Positions 1 to 4,612 of a stretch of 5,465 nt of DNA are shown piece by piece (the first letter of the stretch is position 1; the number at the start of each line of letters is the position of its first letter). This DNA comes from an uncultured Gaiellaceae bacterium (GTDB taxonomy: Bacteria; Actinomycetota; Thermoleophilia; Gaiellales; Gaiellaceae), in assembly GCA_955652075.1 (NCBI GenBank), contig CATPAS010000191.1:1-5465 (forward strand), in the 5' to 3' direction. A model generated the notes under the pieces. The model had not been told where the DNA came from and did not search any database. It saw nothing but the letters and a program-made list of their open reading frames with translations. The position numbers were made by a program, and so were the translations under genes.

Positions 1-161
1 CCCCAGTTCTTCGGCGAGTGTCCTTCGACGACGACCCACGTGTGTTCGCGCAGGGCTTCGGTCGTCGCTTCGCAGAGTGCATCCGTGAGGCCTGCGATCA
101 GCTTGCGGCTCGTCTCGTCGTCCATCCTGAAGTCGAACAGCTTGACCTCGATCAGCGGCAT
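1..161 (-). CDS. 4-oxalocrotonate tautomerase-like protein, second copy (3' end cut by window edge)
   Basis: This is a small tautomerase-superfamily protein, a family that uses its N-terminal proline as catalytic base or acid after loss of the initiator Met. Fifty-three codons are visible and the 3' end lies outside the window. The protein begins MPLIEVKLFDFR, giving Pro1 and the family's conserved Arg at mature position 11, and the visible part ends in SPKNW. The residue aligned with Arg39 of Pseudomonas 4-oxalocrotonate tautomerase is Trp, as in many uncharacterised family members. The ATG (161-159) lies 4 bases after the stop of the neighbouring tautomerase and has no strong ribosome binding site of its own, so translation is probably coupled. 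About half of its residues match that neighbour with one single-residue gap, so the pair are paralogues and could form a mixed hexamer. The fold assignment is firm; the substrate is unknown. Confidence 0.88.
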   Translation of the reverse strand, partial: MPLIEVKLFDFRMDDETSRKLIAGLTDALCEATTEALREHTWVVVEGHSPKNW

Positions 162-165
162 GTCG

Positions 166-348
166 CTAGCCTGCGGGCTTGCCCGCGATACCCCAGTGCT
201 TCGGCGGGACGCCTTGAATGACGACGTGGATGTGCTCCTTCGCCGCCCCGCTCGACTCGGCCAAGGCGTTCGTTAGTGCTTCGATCATCTTCGGCACGGA
301 TTCGTCGGTCACCCGGTGGTCGTAGAGCTTGACTTCGATCATTGGCAT
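166..348 (-). CDS. 4-oxalocrotonate tautomerase-like protein, first copy
   Basis: A complete 60-residue protein, the usual size for 4-oxalocrotonate tautomerase subunits, which work as hexamers. It starts MPMIEVKLYDHR, so mature Pro1 and Arg11 are present. The C-terminal part contains PPKHWGIAGKP, matching the family's HFGIGG region with Trp for Phe50. The position of Arg39 in the Pseudomonas enzyme is His here, so the classical 2-hydroxymuconate activity cannot be assumed. The ATG at 348-346 is preferred over an in-frame upstream Met at 438 because it puts proline at position 2 and follows a good AAAGGAG site. It lies 22 bases after the cupin gene and 4 bases before the second tautomerase. 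In this setting it probably isomerises an unsaturated oxo-acid or enol intermediate made after the molybdenum hydroxylase step; that is inference. Confidence 0.93.
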   Translation of the reverse strand: MPMIEVKLYDHRVTDESVPKMIEALTNALAESSGAAKEHIHVVIQGVPPKHWGIAGKPAG

Positions 349-355
349 TGATCGC

Positions 356-362
356 TCCTTTC
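356..362 (-). promoter_or_regulatory. Ribosome binding site of first tautomerase
   Basis: The minus strand reads AAAGGAG seven bases before the ATG at 348. It sits in the 22-base gap after the cupin stop codon and decides the start: the longer in-frame alternative beginning at 438 would overlap the cupin gene and would bury the catalytic proline. Confidence 0.75.
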
Positions 363-370
363 TCGCTCCA

Positions 371-769
371 TCAGCGTTCGACGTGACTGCTGCCGCCGTC
401 GGCGCCGAGTACCAGATCGCGGTCCTGATCGGGAACATGGTCGAGCGGCACGGGCGCGAGTGCTTCGAAGAAGGTCACTCCAGTCTCCGAGTAGAGGCTG
501 TGCCGGACGCCGCGATTGATGACGATCACGTCGCCGGCCTTCACGTCGCGGGTCTTGCCTTCGACGGTGATCGTCACCTCACCGTCGATAATCGCCATGA
601 CCTGTTCCGTGTGCTCGTGGTTGTGGTCCGGCATCTGCTTACCCGGCTCGTAGGTGACGCGGCAGAGCAGGATCTGCTCGCCACCGATCGCATGCAGGTG
701 GACACCGTCCACGAATCGCCAAGCCTCGACGCCGTTCCACGTGCGAAACGGCGTCGACGCATCAGCCAT
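371..769 (-). CDS. Small single-domain cupin protein
   Basis: A 132-residue single-domain cupin. Motif 1 shows H49-x-H51-x3-E55 followed by the glycine of IIDGEVTI. Motif 2 is GDVIVINRGVRH, with Asn in place of the usual Pro and the last metal ligand at H90. This gives the standard 3-His/1-Glu metal site. Small cupins of this type include lyase-, isomerase- and dioxygenase-like enzymes as well as non-catalytic sensors (KdgF-like proteins are one group), so no reaction is assigned. The C-terminus has a short charged tail after FFEALAPVPLDH. The start codon overlaps the end of the upstream catalytic-subunit gene by 8 bases (ATGGCTGA) and has no strong ribosome binding site, indicating translational coupling. 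Its place between the hydroxylase and the tautomerases suggests a role in handling the hydroxylated product. Confidence 0.92.
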   Translation of the reverse strand: MADASTPFRTWNGVEAWRFVDGVHLHAIGGEQILLCRVTYEPGKQMPDHNHEHTEQVMAIIDGEVTITVEGKTRDVKAGDVIVINRGVRHSLYSETGVTFFEALAPVPLDHVPDQDRDLVLGADGGSSHVER

Positions 770-1862
770 CGGTCTCGAAGAAGCCCTTGCCGCCGTCCGA
801 GCTCACCGTTCGGATCGAAACCGGGTCGTCGAAGATGACCCGCTTCCCGTCGCGCCGTGGCTCCTTCTCTCCGTCGAGCGCGCGTAGGACTCGCTCCGGC
901 GTCGCCGGCAACTGGGTCACCCACACGCCCACGGCGTCGTAGATCGCGGACACGATTGCCGGAGGCTGCGCGTTGTTCGCCATCTCGCCGATCGCCTTCG
1001 CGCCGAACGGCCCGTCCTCGGACGGGTTCTCGATGATCAGGTTGTCGACGTCGGGCAGGTCTTCGAGCGCGGGCGCGAGATAAGCGCCGAACTCGCCGCC
1101 ACGGTGGTCCGTCTCCGGGTAATACGGATACGCCTCCTCCAGCAGGCCGAGGCCGAGGCCCATCATCGCGCCGCCTTCGATCTGGCCTTCGACGAGCGTC
1201 GGATTGATCGCGCGGCCGACGTCGTAGACCTGGATCAACCGCTCGACCTTCACCTCGCCCGTCTCGTCGTCGACCTCCACTTCCGCCACGCAGGCGGCGT
1301 AGGAGATCGCGGAATGTGGCTCGAGCTCCACGGAGCCGTCGTCGTTGTTGACGTCGGCGTACGGTTTCAGCGCCGCGCCGGTGCCGGTGATCAGCTCGCC
1401 GTAGTTCCAGGTTGCGGCGGCGGCCACTTCTGGAATGCCGATCTTCCGGTCCGGAGCTCCCTTGGCAACGACTTCGCCGTCCACGATGTCGAGGTCGCCG
1501 GGCGCGATCTCGAGCTCTTTCGACGCAATGTCGAGGATGCGTTCCCGTGCTTGCTCGGCCGCGAAGCGGACCGCGTTGCCGCCGATGAACGTGCCGCGAG
1601 AGGCGAAGCTCCCGGTGCACACGGCGGACGAGTCGGTGTTCGTGTTGTCGTTGGTGACCCAGTCGAAGGGGACGCCGAGCGTGTCCGCCACGATCTGCGT
1701 ATGTACGGTGCGCGATCCCTGGCCGATGTCGACCGTGCCGGAGAAGACGTCGACGCGGCCGTCGGGCTTGAGCTTGACCCACGCCTGGCTCGGGTCGCCG
1801 TTCTGGTTCATGCCGGTCGGGTACTCGATGGTCGCGATCCCGCGGCCCTTGTGCTTCGCCAT
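762..1862 (-). CDS. Molybdenum hydroxylase catalytic subunit, C-terminal half (second Mo-cofactor-binding domain; NdhM-like)
   Basis: A 366-residue protein equal to the C-terminal half of xanthine dehydrogenase-family large subunits. Visible motifs in order are DIGQGS (45-50), a cofactor-loop signature; TGSFASRG (83-90); DVGRAINP (214-221); GQIEGG (226-231); and GPFGAKAIGE (284-293). The last ends in E293, aligned with the catalytic base Glu1261 of bovine xanthine dehydrogenase, and is followed by the family's TPERV element at 321-325. It has no hammerhead domain or FGGK loop; those are in the upstream gene. It must therefore combine with the N-terminal half to form one active site in the cytoplasm. 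The ATG overlaps the upstream TAA by one base (TAATG) and has its own GGAGG site 9 bases away. Its size (about 38 kDa) is close to the 37-kDa NdhM subunit of Eubacterium barkeri nicotinate dehydrogenase. The alternative is a frameshifted single gene (see findings). Confidence 0.93.
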   Translation of the reverse strand: MAKHKGRGIATIEYPTGMNQNGDPSQAWVKLKPDGRVDVFSGTVDIGQGSRTVHTQIVADTLGVPFDWVTNDNTNTDSSAVCTGSFASRGTFIGGNAVRFAAEQARERILDIASKELEIAPGDLDIVDGEVVAKGAPDRKIGIPEVAAAATWNYGELITGTGAALKPYADVNNDDGSVELEPHSAISYAACVAEVEVDDETGEVKVERLIQVYDVGRAINPTLVEGQIEGGAMMGLGLGLLEEAYPYYPETDHRGGEFGAYLAPALEDLPDVDNLIIENPSEDGPFGAKAIGEMANNAQPPAIVSAIYDAVGVWVTQLPATPERVLRALDGEKEPRRDGKRVIFDDPVSIRTVSSDGGKGFFETDG

Positions 1863-3247
1863 TACCGCCCCCCTCCGTTCGAGGAGTGTTCCGGTTCGCC
1901 GAGCTGGGCGACGAGATGCTCCGGGAGCAGGTCGCCGGAGCGACGTGCGTTCGTCATCGACTTGTACTCGGCCGGGAGGTCGTAGCCGACGCGGTCTGCG
2001 GCAGCGAGGACGACCGGGACCGTCGACGGATCCTTGAGCACGACTCGATTGGGAGTTGTGTCGCCGATCCGGTTCGCGTTCTTCAGCCGCAGCTGGAGCG
2101 GATCGATCCCGAGCACCTCGGCGATCCGGTTCATGTGCGTCTCCACTGCAAACGAGACCGACGTGACGCCGAAGCCGCGCATCGCCGTCGTCGGCACACG
2201 GTTCGAGAAGACTACGAAGCCGTCGAAGTGCACGTTCGGGATCGTGTACGCCCCGGTGTGGTGGAACGCATGCTTCGTCACGCCGTACGGCGAGAAGCGG
2301 GCATATGCGCCGGCGTCGTGGAGCGTCGTCATCCTGCGCCCGAGAATCCAGCCGTCGCTGGTGACGGCGTCCGCCAGTTCCATGTGCCACGGCGCGCGGG
2401 TCGAGGACACGAGGAACTCCTCTTCGCGTGTCCAGCGCCACTTCACCGGTCGCTTGGCCTTGAGCGCGAGCAGCGCGGAGATCGTCTCGCTCGCGGTGTC
2501 GACCTTGCCGCCGAAACCGCCGCCGACGGTCCCGCCGACGAACTTCAGCTTGTTCAGCGGCCATTGGAGATGCGCGGCGACCACGCCCATCGAGAAGTAC
2601 ATCGCCTGGGTGCACGAGTAGATCGTCAGCCGCCCGTTCGCCTCCGGGACGACGAGCGCGGTCTGCGGCTCGATCGGACAGTGCTCGATCGCTTGCGGGC
2701 GGTAGACGCCCTCCACGATCGTGTCCGCCCGCTCGAACGCCGCGTCGATGTCGCCTTTGCGCACGCGCCTGTGGTTGTACGAGCCGAAGTGGGGATACAC
2801 CGGGCCCCACTGATGGATGTTCGGCCAGTCGGGATCCATCGCCTTGCGGATGTCGAAGAATGCCGCGCGCTCCTCGTACTCGATCTCGATCAGGTCGACC
2901 GCCTCGCGGGCGGTGTCCTCGTCGACGGCGGCGACCGCTGCGATCGGCTGGCCCTTGTACCGGACTTCGTCCACGGCGAGCAGCGGTTCGTCGGCAGGGA
3001 TCCCGAGCGCCTCGAGGTGCCCGTAGACGTTGTGGGGGACGTCCTTGTGGGTGACGATCGCATAGACCCCGGAGAGCGCCTCCGCCTTGCTCGTGTCGAG
3101 GCGCTTGATGGCCGCGTTCGCGTGTGGCGAGCGCAGTGCCTTCGTCCAGAGCGTGCCGCGAACACGGATGTCGTCGACGTACTGTGTCTGCCCGGTGACG
3201 TGGGCGACGCCGTCGTAGCGCGGCAGCCGCGCGCCGACGGCCTTCAC
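1862..3247 (-). CDS. Molybdenum hydroxylase catalytic subunit, N-terminal half (hammerhead and first Mo-cofactor-binding domain; NdhL-like)
   Basis: A 461-residue protein matching the N-terminal part of xanthine dehydrogenase-family large subunits. Residues 8-125 are the a/b hammerhead domain (from RLPRYDG to EIEYEE). The first cofactor-binding domain follows, with IEHCPIEPQTAL (187-198), SCTQ (211-214), GGGFGGK (242-248) and AMRGFG (355-360). R357 aligns with substrate-binding Arg880 of bovine xanthine dehydrogenase, but the Glu802 position is V249, so this is unlikely to be a true xanthine dehydrogenase. The chain continues past GIDPLQLRLKNA into a polar tail of about 35 residues and stops at TAA 1864-1862, before the second cofactor domain. 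The GTG at 3247 is chosen because it starts just before the conserved RLPRYDG, has a GGGAG site 6 bases away, and overlaps the iron-sulfur gene's TGA as GTGA. About 50 kDa is expected, like NdhL. The substrate is unknown. Confidence 0.94.
   Translation of the reverse strand: MKAVGARLPRYDGVAHVTGQTQYVDDIRVRGTLWTKALRSPHANAAIKRLDTSKAEALSGVYAIVTHKDVPHNVYGHLEALGIPADEPLLAVDEVRYKGQPIAAVAAVDEDTAREAVDLIEIEYEERAAFFDIRKAMDPDWPNIHQWGPVYPHFGSYNHRRVRKGDIDAAFERADTIVEGVYRPQAIEHCPIEPQTALVVPEANGRLTIYSCTQAMYFSMGVVAAHLQWPLNKLKFVGGTVGGGFGGKVDTASETISALLALKAKRPVKWRWTREEEFLVSSTRAPWHMELADAVTSDGWILGRRMTTLHDAGAYARFSPYGVTKHAFHHTGAYTIPNVHFDGFVVFSNRVPTTAMRGFGVTSVSFAVETHMNRIAEVLGIDPLQLRLKNANRIGDTTPNRVVLKDPSTVPVVLAAADRVGYDLPAEYKSMTNARRSGDLLPEHLVAQLGEPEHSSNGGGR
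1872..1876 (-). promoter_or_regulatory. Ribosome binding site of the C-terminal catalytic half, inside the end of the N-terminal half
   Basis: The minus strand reads GGAGG here, 9 bases before the ATG at 1862. It is immediately followed by more G residues (a six-G run at 1873-1868). A well-placed site at an internal junction supports independent, coupled translation of the second half rather than a broken gene. Confidence 0.65.
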
Positions 3248-3699
3248 GCTGGGCTCCCGACTGCCGCCTCGACCGCGCTGACGATCTTGATGTAGCCGGT
3301 GCAACGGCAGACGTGGCCGGAGAGGCCTGCCAGGATCTCTTCGCGGCTCGCCTTCGGCGTGCGGTCGATGAGCGCGGTAGCCGCCATGATGAAGCCGGAC
3401 GTGCAGAAGCCGCACTGGGCGGCGTAGTGCTCGTCGAACGCGGCCTGCACGTTGGAGAGGTCGTCCGCCGCGCCCAGGCCTTCTAGCGTCGTTATCGCGG
3501 CACCGTCGACCGCGGCGAGCGGCAAGAGGCACGACCGGCGCGCCTCGCCGTCGACGAGGACCGTGCAGGCACCGCAACCGCCCTGGTGGCAGCCGGCCTT
3601 GGGGCTCGTGATGTCGAGCTCCTCACGAAGCGCGGTGAGCAGCGACGTGAGCGGCGGACTGTGGAGATCGTGCTGCTCGCCATTGACCGTGAGTCTCAT
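3244..3699 (-). CDS. Molybdenum hydroxylase 2x[2Fe-2S] subunit
   Basis: A 151-residue iron-sulfur subunit, the normal length for the small subunit of three-part molybdenum hydroxylases (CoxS, NdhS and YagT-like proteins). The N-terminal plant-ferredoxin-type domain carries C37, C42, C45 and C57 (Cx4Cx2Cx11C; GCHQGGCGAC). The C-terminal helical domain carries C96, C99, C131 and C133 (CGFC and CRCTGY), which bind the cluster nearest the molybdenum cofactor. All eight ligands are present. It passes electrons from the Mo site to the FAD subunit. The ATG at 3699 overlaps the FAD gene's stop as ATGA and has a GGAGGAGG site just upstream. Its TGA overlaps the GTG start of the catalytic N-terminal half. 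A longer open frame upstream to 4170 is only a shadow inside the FAD gene. Confidence 0.97.
   Translation of the reverse strand: MRLTVNGEQHDLHSPPLTSLLTALREELDITSPKAGCHQGGCGACTVLVDGEARRSCLLPLAAVDGAAITTLEGLGAADDLSNVQAAFDEHYAAQCGFCTSGFIMAATALIDRTPKASREEILAGLSGHVCRCTGYIKIVSAVEAAVGSPA
3254..3258 (-). promoter_or_regulatory. Ribosome binding site of the N-terminal catalytic half
   Basis: GGGAG on the minus strand, 6 bases before the GTG at 3247 and inside the last codons of the iron-sulfur gene. It supports GTG as the real start, although the open frame continues upstream. Confidence 0.6.
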
Positions 3700-4502
3700 T
3701 TGCCTCCTCCGAGGTCGTCGAGTGCGCGTTGAACCAGGATGGGGAGCAGCCGCTGCCGGTACCAGGCAGACGCGAGCGCGTCGTCCTGCATCTGGGCGTC
3801 GTCGAGCACCTTCTGTGACGCCTCTTCTGCCGAAGCGCCCACCGCGAGTGCGTCCTCGACCGAGCGCGCGCGCAGGCCGTTTCGTCCGGCTCCGCTCAGG
3901 CCGACACGCAACCCGGCAGTTGTCTCGGCCGCGCAGACGGCAAGAATCGTGTAGGCGTGCGCGTGCGGCCTGTGGGCCGCTGCGTAACCCGAGCGCTGTG
4001 GCTCTTCGAACTCGACTTCGAGCAGCAGCCGTCCGTCGGGGGCGGCCACGAAGTCCTCGATCGGCTCGGTGCGCTCGCCGCCCTTGCCGGCCGTCTTGAC
4101 CTGAGCACCGAGAGCGATCAGTGCAGCCTGCAGATCGCCGCGGGGGGTTGCACCGCCGGACGGCGCGCACAGATTTCCTCCCAGGGTCGCCTGGGCACGA
4201 ATCTCGTGATCCGCGACGTTGCGTGCCGCGGTACCGAGCGGCTCAGGCGCCTGCTCGAGCTCGGCGACGGTCGTCATGGCCCCGATCGTCAGAGAGCCGC
4301 CGTTGCGCGCGATTCCTGACAGCCCGGCGTTCTGCAGCAGCAGGACACGTTCCGGTCTGAGCCGTCCGTAGTTCATCTCCGGCATCAGGATCGTGCCGCC
4401 GCCCAGCACGGTCACGCCCGAGCCGTCGCCGAAGGCACCGACTGCCTCTTCCCGCGAGGTGGGGGCGATGACCTGGGCTTCTGCAAGAGATGTCGCTGGC
4501 AC
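3696..4502 (-). CDS. Molybdenum hydroxylase FAD-binding subunit
   Basis: A 268-residue subunit of the CO dehydrogenase/xanthine dehydrogenase FAD family (CoxM, NdhF-like), at the short end of the usual 270-330 residues. The two FAD-binding signatures are LGGGTILM (33-40) and ATLGGNLCAPSGG (105-117), with IGAMTTVAEL (73-82) between them. The C-terminal part corresponds to the family's CO_deh_flav_C domain. It takes electrons from the iron-sulfur subunit and passes them to an external acceptor that cannot be named from sequence. The start is GTG at 4502-4500, with a GGAGGGAG site 8 bases upstream; no better Met is nearby. It is the first gene of the leftward operon, and its TGA overlaps the next ATG (ATGA). 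The FAD-first order is shared with ndhFSLM of Eubacterium barkeri. Confidence 0.95.
   Translation of the reverse strand: MPATSLAEAQVIAPTSREEAVGAFGDGSGVTVLGGGTILMPEMNYGRLRPERVLLLQNAGLSGIARNGGSLTIGAMTTVAELEQAPEPLGTAARNVADHEIRAQATLGGNLCAPSGGATPRGDLQAALIALGAQVKTAGKGGERTEPIEDFVAAPDGRLLLEVEFEEPQRSGYAAAHRPHAHAYTILAVCAAETTAGLRVGLSGAGRNGLRARSVEDALAVGASAEEASQKVLDDAQMQDDALASAWYRQRLLPILVQRALDDLGGGK
3703..3710 (-). promoter_or_regulatory. Ribosome binding site of the iron-sulfur subunit
   Basis: The minus strand reads GGAGGAGG, ending 3 bases before the ATG at 3699; the upstream GGAGG core gives a 6-base spacing. It lies within the Gly-Gly-Gly-Lys codons that end the FAD gene and fixes the iron-sulfur start at 3699. 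Confidence 0.7.
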
Positions 4503-4612
4503 TCCCCCCGCTCCCTCCTCGAAGGCTCTAACGGAGCCGATTGTGTCACCGCACGCGCGGAGGGCGCAACAGAGGGCGTCCGGCGCGTCTCGTCGCGGTT
4601 ATCGTGAGAGAC
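4503..4612. promoter_or_regulatory. Divergent intergenic region between the hydroxylase operon and the AAA+ ATPase gene
   Basis: This 110-base gap separates the GTG starts of two divergent genes and is the only non-coding stretch of any size in the window, so promoters for both directions should lie here. A weak leftward sigma70-like candidate is TTGCGC (minus strand, 4569-4564) with CACAAT (4545-4540), spaced 18 bases; neither box is strong. A short inverted repeat, CGTCTC (4586-4591) and GAGACG (4608-4613), lies against the ATPase start. No clear operator, riboswitch or terminator is visible. Confidence 0.5.
4511..4518 (-). promoter_or_regulatory. Ribosome binding site of the FAD subunit
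   Basis: GGAGGGAG on the minus strand, 8 bases before the GTG at 4502. It supports the GTG as start of the first gene in the operon. Confidence 0.7.

Noticed and set aside
1104..1985. A 293-codon plus-strand open frame opposite the C-terminal catalytic half
   Set aside because: It has no recognisable motif or supporting ribosome binding site, and the minus strand there encodes conserved cofactor-binding and catalytic motifs.
1863..2810. Upstream extension of the C-terminal catalytic half's frame to 2810
   Set aside because: The extension translates to Arg-rich, motif-free sequence in the wrong frame of the N-terminal half. The real start is the ATG at 1862, directly before conserved sequence and after a GGAGG site.
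762..3247. Selenocysteine or CO dehydrogenase (CoxL) active-site loop in the catalytic subunit
   Set aside because: The loop reads AMRGFG, not the AYRCSFR of form I CO dehydrogenase, and I see no in-frame TGA within the conserved parts; carbon monoxide oxidation is not supported.
1886..3295. A 469-codon plus-strand open frame opposite the N-terminal catalytic half
   Set aside because: It is antisense to a protein with clear family motifs, its translation is rich in Arg, Val, Asp and His with no recognisable domain, and long antisense frames are common in high-GC DNA.
4552..4563. GC-rich near-palindrome as a possible terminator or operator
   Set aside because: Its arms are only about four bases, no T-run follows, and such matches are expected by chance at this base composition.
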